This document shows, one piece after another, positions 54,718 to 64,000 of a stretch of 64,000 nucleotides of DNA. This DNA is from Sphingomonas bisphenolicum (GTDB taxonomy: Bacteria > Pseudomonadota > Alphaproteobacteria > Sphingomonadales > Sphingomonadaceae): contig NZ_AP018818.1 of NCBI RefSeq assembly GCF_024349785.1, positions 791,001 through 855,000 of the forward strand, written 5' to 3'. Each line of letters starts with the position of its first letter. The first letter of the stretch is position 1. A program made the translations under genes and the position numbers. The notes under the pieces were generated by a model, which searched no databases, was not told the origin of the DNA, and worked only from the letters and a program-made list of their open reading frames with translations.

Positions 54718-54945
54718 TCACGCCGTCAGCAGCGGATGCGCCATGCGCAGGTCGTCGAGCAGGCTTTCGATCAGCGCGATGTCCTGGAAGCTGCCGGTCG
54801 GCGTCGCGTTCCAGTTGCAATGGGGATGGGTAGCGGGACTGTAGAGCCGCAGCGGACCGATCGCCTTGCGCCAGTGATGCTTGCTCTTGCCATGGTCGCG
54901 CAGCAGCCGGGCCACCAGCAGGTCGATGAGCTTGTCCGCTGTCAT
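54718..54945 (-). CDS. Small conserved-looking protein of unknown function
   Basis: 75 residues from ATG 54945: MTADKLIDLLVARLLRDHGK... with basic and aromatic residues (SKHHWRKAIGPLRLYS; HPHCNWNATPTGS) and a C-terminal helix (FQDIALIESLLDDLRMAHPLL). No domain recognised. It resembles small hypothetical proteins that occur in sphingomonads. It lies convergent to ligC, just behind the terminator, and upstream of nothing on its strand. The longer frame to 55227 is inside the AraC gene and unlikely. Confidence 0.6.
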   Translation of the reverse strand: MTADKLIDLLVARLLRDHGKSKHHWRKAIGPLRLYSPATHPHCNWNATPTGSFQDIALIESLLDDLRMAHPLLTA

Positions 54946-54976
54946 GGCTGCGCATGTAGGGCCGCGGCCGGCCGCG

Positions 54977-55849
54977 TCAACCTGTCCGCGCAGCGCGATA
55001 GGCGCGGGGCGGCTGGCCGATATGGCGGGCGAAGAAGCGCGAGAAATAGGCCGGGTCTTCAAAACCGATGGCGTAGGCGATTTCGGCCACCGACAACTGG
55101 GAGTAGAGAAGCAGGCGGCGCGCCTCCAGCAGGGCGCGATCGTCGAGCATCTGCGCAGGAGAACTGCCCGCAACCCGCGCGCAGGCCTGCCGCAGCGCGG
55201 TGAGGCTGGCGCCGAGTGCTTTGGCATGATCCGATACGGGTTCGCGCTGGCGGAAGCGCTGCTCGATCCGTTCGCGCAGGCGCGCGACCAGCGCGGCCTG
55301 GCGCGCGGTGCCGGCTTGGGTCGTTTGCGCCAGTGTCGCGTGGCGTAGCGCGAATACCATCAGCGACAGCAGCGCGGATTCGACGGCGGCGCGCTGGCCG
55401 GGACCGGACCAGCCCAGTTCCTGCGCCATGCGGGTGATGCTATCCTGCGCGACGCCGCCGTCGCCGGTCGATAGGGGGACGGCATGGGGACGGGCGAAGA
55501 GCGGGGCGAGATCGGCATCGCGGGCGATCAGGTGGCGCAGATAGGAATCGGCGATGGTGGTGACATGGCCGCGCGATTCGCTGTGCCAGGTGAAGCCATG
55601 GACGATGCCGGCCGGGATCAGCAGCAGGCAGGGTGCGTCGAAGCTGACCTGCGCCGCTTCGGCCTGCATCGCGCCACCGCCCTGCGCGATCAGGATGATA
55701 TGGTTGAGGTCGCGATGGACATGCGGGCGGATCGTCCATTCGCTGGGGCGGGATCGATCGTCCAGGCTTTCGACATGGACGAAGCCCTCCGCCACGCTGC
55801 GCTGTGGTTCGCCGTAAAGATAGAAGCTGGGGACGGGGGCGGTCGTCAT
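54977..55849 (-). CDS. AraC-family regulator (PobR-like)
   Basis: 290 residues. The N-terminal cupin sensor part contains HRDLNHIILIAQGGGAMQAEAAQVSFDAPCLLLIPAGIVHGF. The C-terminal double HTH includes VSDHAKALGASLTALRQACARVAG and LSVAEIAYAIGFEDPAYFSRFFARHIGQPPRAYR. Length and layout match the AraC-type PobR that activates pobA with 4-hydroxybenzoate. It lies with an aromatic-acid transporter gene 46 bases upstream on the same strand, 6 kb from pobA. ATG 55849 begins the sensor domain; upstream frame is shadow of the transporter gene. Confidence 0.83.
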   Translation of the reverse strand: MTTAPVPSFYLYGEPQRSVAEGFVHVESLDDRSRPSEWTIRPHVHRDLNHIILIAQGGGAMQAEAAQVSFDAPCLLLIPAGIVHGFTWHSESRGHVTTIADSYLRHLIARDADLAPLFARPHAVPLSTGDGGVAQDSITRMAQELGWSGPGQRAAVESALLSLMVFALRHATLAQTTQAGTARQAALVARLRERIEQRFRQREPVSDHAKALGASLTALRQACARVAGSSPAQMLDDRALLEARRLLLYSQLSVAEIAYAIGFEDPAYFSRFFARHIGQPPRAYRAARTG

Positions 55850-55895
55850 GATGGATCGTCCATCTATGCGCCCGGCCCCACCTGTCCGCAAGCCG

Positions 55896-57191
55896 TCAGG
55901 CCGGGCGCGGGCGCAGCATCGCCAGCAGCGCCGCCCCGACCAGCGAGCCGAGCGCCATGACGAGGGCGACGGCGGGCAAGCCGAAGTCGAGCGTGAACAG
56001 GAAGCCCGCCAGGATCGGTCCGAGCGCCGCGCCGCCCCGGCCGACGCCGATGACGATGCCGGTCCCCCCGGCGCGCACGGCGGTGGGGAAGGACTGGGCG
56101 ACCAGCGCATAGAGGCCGACCACCGCGCCATTGGTGAAGAAGCCGGCGCAGGCGGCGACCAGGCTGAGACCGGCGAGCGTCGTCTGTCCCTGGCCAAAGA
56201 CCGTCACCAGACATGTGGAGGCGACCATCGCCACCATGACCAGCCCGCGGACCGGCAGCCGCCAGCTAAGCGCGCCGAGCAGCAGCGAGCCGGCAAGACC
56301 ACCGACATTGGCCCAGACCAGCACGCCCCCCGCCGCCGATGGCGCAAAGCCCATGTCCACGACGATCTTGGGCACCCATTTCAGGATGAAGTAGAAGGTC
56401 ATGATGTGACAGAAATAGGCGAGCGTCAGGAGAATGGTGGTGCGCGCCAGGCCGGGGGCGAACAGAGACGCGAAGGCCGGCCTGGTCGCGGTCGGATCGG
56501 GCGCGGGGAGGGCGGCGGCCGGGGCGTGGCCCATGCGGCCGAGCAGGCGGTTGATCCGCGCCAGCGCGTCTTGGGGCCGCTTCTGCAACAGGAAGCCGAT
56601 CGATTCGGGCAGCAGCCAGAGCGAGACGGGCAGGAAGACCGCCGTAACGATGCCGCCGAACAGGAAGATGTCGCGCCAGTCGCCCGCGATCAGCAGGTGC
56701 GAGGCGACCGATCCGCCCAGGATCGCGCCGACCGGATAGCCCGCCGCCATGATCGCGACGGCCAGGCTGCGGGAGCGGGCGTTGGACAGTTCGGCGACCA
56801 TGGCGTTGGTGCAGGCGAGCATCCCGCCGATGCCGAGACCGGTCAGAAGGCGGATGAACGAGAGCGACACCACATCCCACGCCTGGGTTGCGCCTGCCAT
56901 GCCTGCGGCCATGACGACGAGGCAGCCCAATATGGTGGGGCGGCGACCGATGCGGTCGGCGACATTGCCGAGCAGAACCGATCCGACCGCCATGCCGATC
57001 AGTTCCATCGACAGGACGAGGCCCAGCGCGGCGCGATCGATCCCCCATTCCCTGGCGATGCCGGGCGAGGCGAAGCTGATCGCCAGCACATCGAACCCGT
57101 CAAGTGCGTTCAGCAGGATGCACAGGATGATCGCCGCGATCTGGAGCCGGCCCATGGGGGCTTCGTCCAGCCTGTGCCTGATGTCGGTCAT
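55896..57191 (-). CDS. Aromatic acid:H+ symporter family MFS transporter (PcaK/BenK-like)
   Basis: 431 residues with 12 helices. AAHS-type signatures: LNALDGFDVLAISFASPGIAREW (helix 1 with D-G-x-D), GNVADRIGRRPTILG between helices 2 and 3, and GGMLACTNAMVAELSNARSRSLAVAIM. PcaK of this type imports 4-hydroxybenzoate and protocatechuate. It is between the AraC regulator gene and the DUF3237 gene, in the 4-hydroxybenzoate block. ATG 57191. Confidence 0.88.
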   Translation of the reverse strand: MTDIRHRLDEAPMGRLQIAAIILCILLNALDGFDVLAISFASPGIAREWGIDRAALGLVLSMELIGMAVGSVLLGNVADRIGRRPTILGCLVVMAAGMAGATQAWDVVSLSFIRLLTGLGIGGMLACTNAMVAELSNARSRSLAVAIMAAGYPVGAILGGSVASHLLIAGDWRDIFLFGGIVTAVFLPVSLWLLPESIGFLLQKRPQDALARINRLLGRMGHAPAAALPAPDPTATRPAFASLFAPGLARTTILLTLAYFCHIMTFYFILKWVPKIVVDMGFAPSAAGGVLVWANVGGLAGSLLLGALSWRLPVRGLVMVAMVASTCLVTVFGQGQTTLAGLSLVAACAGFFTNGAVVGLYALVAQSFPTAVRAGGTGIVIGVGRGGAALGPILAGFLFTLDFGLPAVALVMALGSLVGAALLAMLRPRPA

Positions 57192-57224
57192 GGGCGATCC
57201 TGTCCTGTCGTTTTTGCGTTGGTG

Positions 57225-57785
57225 TCAGCCGACCGCGAAAATGTCCAGCGCGACATGATCCTTGTAGCGGGCGGCGGTGCAGAGGAAGGCGGTGCGGCCG
57301 AGCCAGGCATGGGGGCCATTGCTCGCGACTTCGAAGCGCGGGGTGGTGCGAAAATAATAGAGGGCAGGGTCCACCACCTCGCCCGCCGCGATGCGGGCCA
57401 GCACCGGCGCGGGGCCGTGGCGATAGCCGGGATTGATGACCGAGATGATCGCGCCGTCGTCGGCCTGCAATGAATAGCGCGCCAGGATGTCGGCGGTGCC
57501 GTCCGCCCGGATCGATTGCCAGTCCGCGCCGCCGGGCAGCACCTTTCCGGTAAGGCGCGGCCCGTCCACGCTGCCGCCGGTGATGGGGATGACCCGCTTG
57601 CGCACGCCATCGACCATGCCCAGTTCCTGCGGCGCGCCGATGAGGACGCGCAGGCGCATGGCGAGGCTGAGCGGCGGGGTCGCGAGCGGGCCGGGTTCAG
57701 CCGCGGCAAGCGGGGTGGCGGCGCCGGCGAGGCCCAGGCCGGGCATGGCCTTGAGCAAGCCGCGGCGGTCCATGTCCCTTGTCAT
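57225..57785 (-). CDS. DUF3237 protein with Tat signal peptide
   Basis: 186 residues. The N-terminus MDRRGLLKAMPGLGLAGAATPLAAA is a twin-arginine signal, so the protein is probably periplasmic. The rest is a DUF3237 domain (beta-barrel; VLPGGADWQSIRADGTADILARYSLQADDGA and RTTPRFEVASNGPHAWLGRTAFL). Genes of this family often lie in aromatic-compound clusters; the function is unknown. AGGAG lies 7 bases before ATG 57785. It precedes the transporter gene (33 bases apart), so the two are probably cotranscribed. Confidence 0.8.
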   Translation of the reverse strand: MTRDMDRRGLLKAMPGLGLAGAATPLAAAEPGPLATPPLSLAMRLRVLIGAPQELGMVDGVRKRVIPITGGSVDGPRLTGKVLPGGADWQSIRADGTADILARYSLQADDGAIISVINPGYRHGPAPVLARIAAGEVVDPALYYFRTTPRFEVASNGPHAWLGRTAFLCTAARYKDHVALDIFAVG

Positions 57786-57875
57786 CCTCTTCTCCTGTTT
57801 CGTCGTGCGTGCCTGCCAAGGGGCTTGCCTGTTCGGATTGTGGCTGGTCCGGACGGGGATGTGGGAAGATGAGTG

Positions 57876-59339
57876 TCAGATCGGAAAGTGGCCGGGCTGG
57901 GTTTCCATCGTGATCCAGCGCAGGTCGGTGAAGCTGTCGATACCGGCGCGGCCGCCGAACTTGCCATAGCCCGACGCCTTGGTGCCGCCGAAGGGCATCT
58001 GCGCCTCGTCATGCACGGTGGGGCCGTTGATGTGGCAGATGCCGGACTGAATCTGGCGTGCGACCCTGAGTCCGCGTGCAGTGTCGCGGGTGAAGACCGA
58101 AGCGGACAGGCCATAGTCGGTGTCATTGGCCAGCGCGATGGCATGGGGCTCGTCACGGGCATGGATGATGCCGACGACGGGGCCGAAGCTTTCGTCACGG
58201 AACAATTTCATGTCCGGGGTGACGCCGTCGATGACATGGGCGGGCATCAGGACACCACCGCCCCCGTTCAGAACGTCGCCACCGTTGAGCTGCGTCGCGC
58301 CGGCCGCGAGCGCATCGTCGATGAGCGCGCGGACATGGGCGACGGTCTTCCTGTCGACCACCGCGCCGAGCGGGGTCTTCCCCTCGCGCGGGTCGCCGAC
58401 CGCCATGGTGGCGACCTTGGCCCGGAATTTTTCCGCGAAGGCGTCGGCGATGGCATCGACCACGATGATCCGCTCGGTCGACATGCAAATCTGGCCCTGA
58501 TTCATGAAGGCGCCGAAGGCCGCGGCCTTGACCGCCTCGTCGAGGTCGGCGTCTTCCAGCACGATCAGCGGCGCTTTACCGCCCAGTTCGAGCAGGACGG
58601 GCTTGAGATGTTCCGCACAGCGCCGGGCGATGACCTTGCCCACGGCGGTCGAGCCGGTGAAATTGACGCGGCGTACGGCCGGATGATCGATCATCGCGCC
58701 CACCACGTCGCCGGCATCCTGCGGCGCGTTGGTGATAAGGTTGACGATGCCGCCGCCAAGGCCGGCCTCCACCAAGGCCGCGACGATGAGACCGTGGGTG
58801 CGCGGACAATGTTCGGACGCCTTGAGGACGACCGTATTGCCGCAGGCCAGCGGTACGGCGATGGCGCGGGTGGCGAGGATGATCGGGGCGTTCCATGGCG
58901 CCATCGACAGCACGACGCCAGCAGGCTCGCGGATCGCCATGGCGAGACAGCCGGGCTTGTCGGACGGGATGACCTCGCCGCCGATCTGGGTGGTGAGGGC
59001 GGCCGCTTCGCGCACCATCGAACTGGACAGCATCAGGTTGAAGCGCGCCCAGCCTTCGGTCGCGCCGATTTCTGCCATCATCGCATCGACGAAGTCGGCG
59101 GCTTTGGCGTCCAGTGCATCGGCGGCCTTCATCAACGCTGCGCGGCGGGCGTTGGGGCCAAGGGCGGACCAGGCGGGAAAGGCGGATTGCGCGGCATCGA
59201 CCGCCGCGATCGCATCGTCGAGGCTGGCGGCGGCAGCGATGGTGGCGACTTCACCCGTTACGGGATTGACGCGCTCGAAGGTCGCGGCAGCCGCGCGCTG
59301 CTCCCCGCCGATGACCAGGGCGATTTCCGATACAGGCAT
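57876..59339 (-). CDS. Aromatic aldehyde dehydrogenase (vanillin/benzaldehyde dehydrogenase-like)
   Basis: 487 residues. NAD-binding PAGVVLSMAPWNAPIILATRA, catalytic glutamate in LELGGKAPLIVLED, nucleophile cysteine in NQGQICMSTERIIV and GPVVGIIHARDEPHAIALAND are typical of salicylaldehyde/vanillin/benzaldehyde dehydrogenases (LigV/Vdh type), with QICMSTERI characteristic. It would make 4-hydroxybenzoate or vanillate from the aldehydes, feeding pobA and the lig route. AAGGAG lies 9 bases before ATG 59339. It is the first gene of the minus-strand block and divergent from the large exported protein. Confidence 0.88.
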   Translation of the reverse strand: MPVSEIALVIGGEQRAAAATFERVNPVTGEVATIAAAASLDDAIAAVDAAQSAFPAWSALGPNARRAALMKAADALDAKAADFVDAMMAEIGATEGWARFNLMLSSSMVREAAALTTQIGGEVIPSDKPGCLAMAIREPAGVVLSMAPWNAPIILATRAIAVPLACGNTVVLKASEHCPRTHGLIVAALVEAGLGGGIVNLITNAPQDAGDVVGAMIDHPAVRRVNFTGSTAVGKVIARRCAEHLKPVLLELGGKAPLIVLEDADLDEAVKAAAFGAFMNQGQICMSTERIIVVDAIADAFAEKFRAKVATMAVGDPREGKTPLGAVVDRKTVAHVRALIDDALAAGATQLNGGDVLNGGGGVLMPAHVIDGVTPDMKLFRDESFGPVVGIIHARDEPHAIALANDTDYGLSASVFTRDTARGLRVARQIQSGICHINGPTVHDEAQMPFGGTKASGYGKFGGRAGIDSFTDLRWITMETQPGHFPI

Positions 59340-59378
59340 ATCCGACTCCTTATTATCGTTATGATAGATAGCGATGCA

Positions 59379-59388
59379 GATAGCTATC
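59379..59388. promoter_or_regulatory. Palindromic GATAGCTATC upstream of the aldehyde dehydrogenase
   Basis: A perfect 10-base palindrome, with partial repeats GATAG at 59366 and 59379, lies 40-50 bases upstream of the dehydrogenase start and about 140 before the exported-protein gene. Possible operator in the 187-base divergent region; the binding regulator is unknown. Confidence 0.4.
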
Positions 59389-59526
59389 AGCAATAGCATT
59401 CATGGCATTCACCCGATTGGTATGAACTTGGGCAGGCGGGCTGCGTTACCCTCTCGCCCTTGGCTTGCAGCGGTCCATGTGGGACAAGCGGCGGCAGGGT
59501 CGCACAACAGGAAGCAAGACAGAAAG

Positions 59527-61950
59527 ATGACGCCTTGGTCGATCGACAGGATGATGCGGACCGCCCGTAGCGCGCTGGGGGCTTTGGCGTACGCCATGCT
59601 GGCGCCTGCCTCACTGGGCGCCGCGGAACCCGCGCCGTTCGAATTGCCCGGTCCGGCGCTCGATATATTGGTGATGCGCGGCGACCAGAGCCTGCCGATC
59701 GCGCAGGTGCCCAGCCTGTCCGAAGGCGACCGGCTGTCGATCGAGGCGGACCTGCCCGCCGACCAGGGCGCGCGCTTCATCCTGGTGTCCGCCTTCCTGC
59801 GGGGCGCGACCAATCCGCCGCCCAGGGATTGGGTCCGGTTCGCCGAGACATGGAAGAAGAAGGACAAGGACAAGGCGCTGGTGCTGACCGTGCCCAAGGG
59901 CGCGCGGCAGATGGTGCTGTTTCTGGTACCCGACACCGGCGGGGCCGAGGGTGTGCTGTCCGACGTGGTCCGCGGCAAGCCGGGCGAATTCGTGCGCGCG
60001 ACGCAGGATCTGAACCAGGCGTCGCTCGACCGGTCGCGGCTGGACGCCTTCATGGCGGCGATCAAGGCGCAGGAAAACAGCCATCCCGAATATCTGCGCA
60101 GCGTCGCCCCCACGCTGGCGCGCAGCCTGGCGATGAAGCTCAACGAGGATTGCCTGTCCAAGGTGGTGGAGATGCAGGCCGCCTGCCTGCTCGACAATCG
60201 CGAGGCGCTGGTGCTCGCCGACGTCCATAGCAGTTCGATCGCCGAAACGCTGACCGGGGCGCCCACCGACCTCGCGCTGCAACTGGCCGCGACGCGCGAG
60301 GCGGGCTATGGTTTCTACAGCCCCTATATCGGCGTGGTCCGCGACATCGCGAAGATATTCGGCGCGTTCAGCAGCCCGCAATTCGACTATCTGCCGACCC
60401 TGAGCGTGCGTGAGCCGGAGGGCATGGCGCTGCTGCTGAACGCCGCGCCATCCTTCCAGAAGCCCAAGTCGGTCATGGTCGTGGCCATGCCCGCGATCGA
60501 GGCGGACAGCCCGCCGCGCCTGCGCCGCAGCGGCGATGCGCCGGTCTGTGCAGCGCGCGCGGGTACGGTGCTGCCGGTCGAGGGCGCGCCGCTGATCTTC
60601 TCTACTTCCTATGCGCGCGAGGTGAAGCTAGCGCTGAAGACGGCATCTGGCGAGACGATCGAATTGCCGCTGGAGGCGCGCGCCGACCGGGGCGGCTATG
60701 TGCTGACCGGCGGCGACTTGCCCCCGGCCTTCAAGGGAACGGTGGAAGGCCATCTTTACGGTCGCTGGGGCTTCGACCGGTTCGAAGGGCCGGACTTTAC
60801 GTTGCAGATGCCCGATGCGGGCGGATGGGCGGTCGAGGGCGATACCGCCGCTCTGGTCGTCGGGCGCGACAATGGGCTGGTGCTGAAAGGCGGCGCGCCC
60901 GCCTGCGTCGAGAGCGTCATGATGCGGCAGGGAGACGGCGCGCTCCGGCCGGTGGAATGGAAGGTGCAGGGGCGCGACGCGCTGGCGCTGACGGTGCCGC
61001 TCGCCGATCGCAAGCCGGGCGCGATGCGCATCGAGGTCAAATATCAGGGCGTCGCCCAGCCTGCCGCGATTGCGTTGCGCAGCTATGCGCAGGCGAGCCG
61101 GCTGGACGGGTTGCTGCTTCATGCCGGGGACAAGGCGGCCTTGCTGTCCGGGCAACGGCTGGACCAGGTGGACAGCGTAGACGTGAACGGGCTGCTGCTG
61201 CGGCCGGACGGGCTTGTGCGCGACGGTGAAGTGGACCGGCTGCGGCTGGTGGCGCAGGGCGATGGGGTAGCGGCCGATGCCGGCAGCGAGGCAATGGCGC
61301 GGGTCAAGCTGCGCGACGGGCGGAGCGTGAACCTTGCCCTGACGGTGGCGGCGGCGCGGCCGCAAATAGGGCTGCTCAGCAAGGACATCAGCCTTGGCGC
61401 GCCGCCCGCGAACGGCAAGGCGCTGGCGCTGGGCGGCGACAATCTGCTGCCGGACAATGGCCAGCTCGTCTTTTCGGTGCGGGCGGGCGAGGGCACGAAG
61501 CTGAGCGCCAGCGACGCGATCGAGGTCGCGCCGGTCGCGGATGGCGCGCCGATCCGGCTGACCGCCGCCAATGGCTTGCGGCTGGAAAGCGCCAAGGTGA
61601 TGGTCGCCACGCTGAATCCCAGGGCGATGGCGCCGTCCCTGTTCGGGCCTCTGCGCTTTCGCCTGTTGCGCGGTGGCGAGGCGAGCGACTGGCAACCGCT
61701 GGTGACGCTGGCGCGACTGCCGCAGATCGAGGCGGTGGCGTGCGAGGCGAAGGCGGACGGCTGTACGATCACAGGGCGCGACCTGTTCCTGATCGATGCG
61801 GTGGGCGCGACGCCGATGCTCGACCAGGCGGCGCAGGTGGCGCATGGCTATACCGGCTCGGCGCTCAAGGCGCCCACGCCGCGGGACGGCAAACTCTATC
61901 TGCGGCTGCGCGATGCGCCCGACAGCGTAGTGACGCTGCCCGCAGCCTGA
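59527..61950 (+). CDS. Large exported protein of unknown function
   Basis: 807 residues from ATG 59527 with a signal peptide (ARSALGALAYAMLAPASLGAA). I recognise no catalytic domain. The N-terminal third is mixed alpha/beta (LDILVMRGDQSLPIAQVPSL...), with a helical segment near 170-260. The C-terminal half is a series of beta-rich units with repeated patterns such as GGDNLLP, GQRLDQVDSVDVNGLLLR and TNGLRLES, as in IPT/bacterial surface beta-sandwich proteins. Three to five cysteines could form disulfides. Divergent from an aldehyde dehydrogenase and followed by pobA after 189 bases. Could be an envelope or surface protein; function not known. Confidence 0.78.
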   Translation: MTPWSIDRMMRTARSALGALAYAMLAPASLGAAEPAPFELPGPALDILVMRGDQSLPIAQVPSLSEGDRLSIEADLPADQGARFILVSAFLRGATNPPPRDWVRFAETWKKKDKDKALVLTVPKGARQMVLFLVPDTGGAEGVLSDVVRGKPGEFVRATQDLNQASLDRSRLDAFMAAIKAQENSHPEYLRSVAPTLARSLAMKLNEDCLSKVVEMQAACLLDNREALVLADVHSSSIAETLTGAPTDLALQLAATREAGYGFYSPYIGVVRDIAKIFGAFSSPQFDYLPTLSVREPEGMALLLNAAPSFQKPKSVMVVAMPAIEADSPPRLRRSGDAPVCAARAGTVLPVEGAPLIFSTSYAREVKLALKTASGETIELPLEARADRGGYVLTGGDLPPAFKGTVEGHLYGRWGFDRFEGPDFTLQMPDAGGWAVEGDTAALVVGRDNGLVLKGGAPACVESVMMRQGDGALRPVEWKVQGRDALALTVPLADRKPGAMRIEVKYQGVAQPAAIALRSYAQASRLDGLLLHAGDKAALLSGQRLDQVDSVDVNGLLLRPDGLVRDGEVDRLRLVAQGDGVAADAGSEAMARVKLRDGRSVNLALTVAAARPQIGLLSKDISLGAPPANGKALALGGDNLLPDNGQLVFSVRAGEGTKLSASDAIEVAPVADGAPIRLTAANGLRLESAKVMVATLNPRAMAPSLFGPLRFRLLRGGEASDWQPLVTLARLPQIEAVACEAKADGCTITGRDLFLIDAVGATPMLDQAAQVAHGYTGSALKAPTPRDGKLYLRLRDAPDSVVTLPAA

Positions 61951-62046
61951 TCGGCGGCGGATAGTCCATTCATCCTGGGGGGGACCGACCATGGCATGAC
62001 ATGGTGCGGGCGAAAATCTCCTCTTCATCTGCACAGGGTCGGTTGA

Positions 62047-63309
<1,263 letters not shown>

Positions 63310-63310
63310 T

Positions 63311-64000
63311 ATGACTGCTCTTCCCACCCGCTCCATCGGTCCTTTCAAGGTTTCGGCCATCGGCCTGGGTTGCATGAACCTGTCCCACGCCTATCTGCCG
63401 CGTCCCGATGCGGCGGAGGCTGAGCGGTTGCTGCGCCATGCGCTGGATGTCGGCGTGACCTTCTTCGACACTGCGGCTCTTTATGGTTTCGGCGCGAACG
63501 AGGAATTGCTGGGCCGGACGCTGATGGACCGGCGAGGGGAATTCACCCTGGCCAGCAAATGCGTGCTGGGGGAAATTGACGGCAAGCGCGGGCTGGACGG
63601 ATCGCCCGGGGCGATCGCGCAGGTGCTGGAGGATTCGCTACGGCGGCTGCGGGTCGATCATATCGATCTCTATTATCTCCATCGGCTCGACCCGAAGGTC
63701 CCGATCGAGGAGTCGGTCGGCGCACTGGTCCGCGCCAAGGAGGCGGGCAAGATCGGCGCGATCGGCCTGTCCGAAATGTCGGCCGCGACGCTGCGTCGCG
63801 CCCACGCGGTGCATCCGATCGCGGCGATGCAGACCGAATATTCGCCCTGGACCCGCAATGCCGAAGTGGCGGTGCTGGAGGCCTGTGCGCAGCTGGGCAC
63901 CGGTTTCGTCGCCTTCTCGCCGGTCGGGCGCGGGTTGCTGGCGGGCAATCCCAATGCGGCGAACCTGCCGCAGGGCGATATTCGGGCGTCCATGCCGCGC
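63311..64000 (+). CDS. Aldo/keto reductase, 5' part
   Basis: First 230 codons; the frame runs off the window. The AKR fold is clear: FDTAALYGFGANEELLG with the catalytic Asp and Tyr, ASKCVLGE with the lysine, and LYYLHRLDPKVPIEESVGALV with the histidine. The loop GAIGLSEMSAATLRRAHAVHPIAAMQTEYSPW matches the AKR13-type family (YakC/Tas-like). Its ATG is one base after the pobA stop, so it is translated from the pobA message. It reduces an aldehyde or quinone; the link to 4-hydroxybenzoate metabolism is not known. Confidence 0.9.
   Translation, partial: MTALPTRSIGPFKVSAIGLGCMNLSHAYLPRPDAAEAERLLRHALDVGVTFFDTAALYGFGANEELLGRTLMDRRGEFTLASKCVLGEIDGKRGLDGSPGAIAQVLEDSLRRLRVDHIDLYYLHRLDPKVPIEESVGALVRAKEAGKIGAIGLSEMSAATLRRAHAVHPIAAMQTEYSPWTRNAEVAVLEACAQLGTGFVAFSPVGRGLLAGNPNAANLPQGDIRASMPR

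Noticed and set aside
54718..55227. A 169-residue minus-strand protein extending through 55227
   Set aside because: The N-terminal extension overlaps the AraC gene antisense-free frame and is arginine/serine-rich; ATG 54945 gives a compact small protein.

Overview
This G+C-rich, gene-dense window looks like an alphaproteobacterial sphingomonad (Sphingobium, Sphingomonas or Novosphingobium type). The evidence is a protocatechuate 4,5-cleavage (lig) gene set very close to that of Sphingobium SYK-6, dispersed palindromic repeats common in sphingomonads, and gene order. A parA-parB-repA cassette with iteron-like repeats sits mid-window (30.5-34.7 kb), so the DNA is probably a megaplasmid or second chromosome rather than the main chromosome.

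Layout. 1-7.2 kb: the 3' part of an oligopeptide/opine-type ABC uptake system (binding protein, two permeases, fused double ATPase) overlapping a three-subunit HcnABC/opine-oxidase-like flavoprotein. One permease is frameshifted at a G7 run. 7.2-8.6 kb: a ParDE-type toxin-antitoxin pair whose toxin gene is split by an 820-bp IS5-family element. 8.6-17.0 kb: amine/amino-acid catabolism (two aldehyde dehydrogenases, a GNAT protein, a tartrate/malate-type dehydrogenase, a class III aminotransferase, an Lrp regulator, an M20 amidohydrolase). 17.0-23.3 kb: copper resistance. copA, copB and a second copB-like gene lie behind a CnrYXH-like anti-sigma/sensor/ECF-sigma trio, with copCD divergent. 23.3-30.5 kb: bicupin, the ybbP-ybbA / tesA pair, a Gfo/Idh dehydrogenase and a type B carboxylesterase. 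30.5-36.3 kb: the replication and partition region. 36.3-45.8 kb: an acetate module, with a CrbS-type hybrid kinase carrying a transporter domain, a CrbR-type regulator, acs, a DcaP-like porin and an MHS-family transporter. 45.8-54.7 kb: the lig genes, ligK-ligU-ligI on the minus strand, diverging from a LysR regulator with two DNA-binding domains, an NAD(P)-dependent dehydrogenase and ligJ-ligA-ligB-ligC on the plus strand. 54.7-64.0 kb: 4-hydroxybenzoate functions (AraC regulator, aromatic acid transporter, DUF3237 protein, aromatic aldehyde dehydrogenase, a large exported unknown protein, pobA) and a partial aldo/keto reductase.

How the genes work together. PobA makes protocatechuate from 4-hydroxybenzoate. 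LigAB opens the ring at 4,5, LigC oxidises the semialdehyde to 2-pyrone-4,6-dicarboxylate, LigI hydrolyses it, LigU tautomerises and LigJ hydrates oxalomesaconate, and LigK splits the product to pyruvate and oxaloacetate. The whole route from 4-hydroxybenzoate to central metabolism is therefore present within 18 kb. The first 17 kb suggests import and oxidative cleavage of an opine- or peptide-like nitrogen compound feeding an amino-acid/GABA-type route to succinate. No tRNA, rRNA or CRISPR array was seen.
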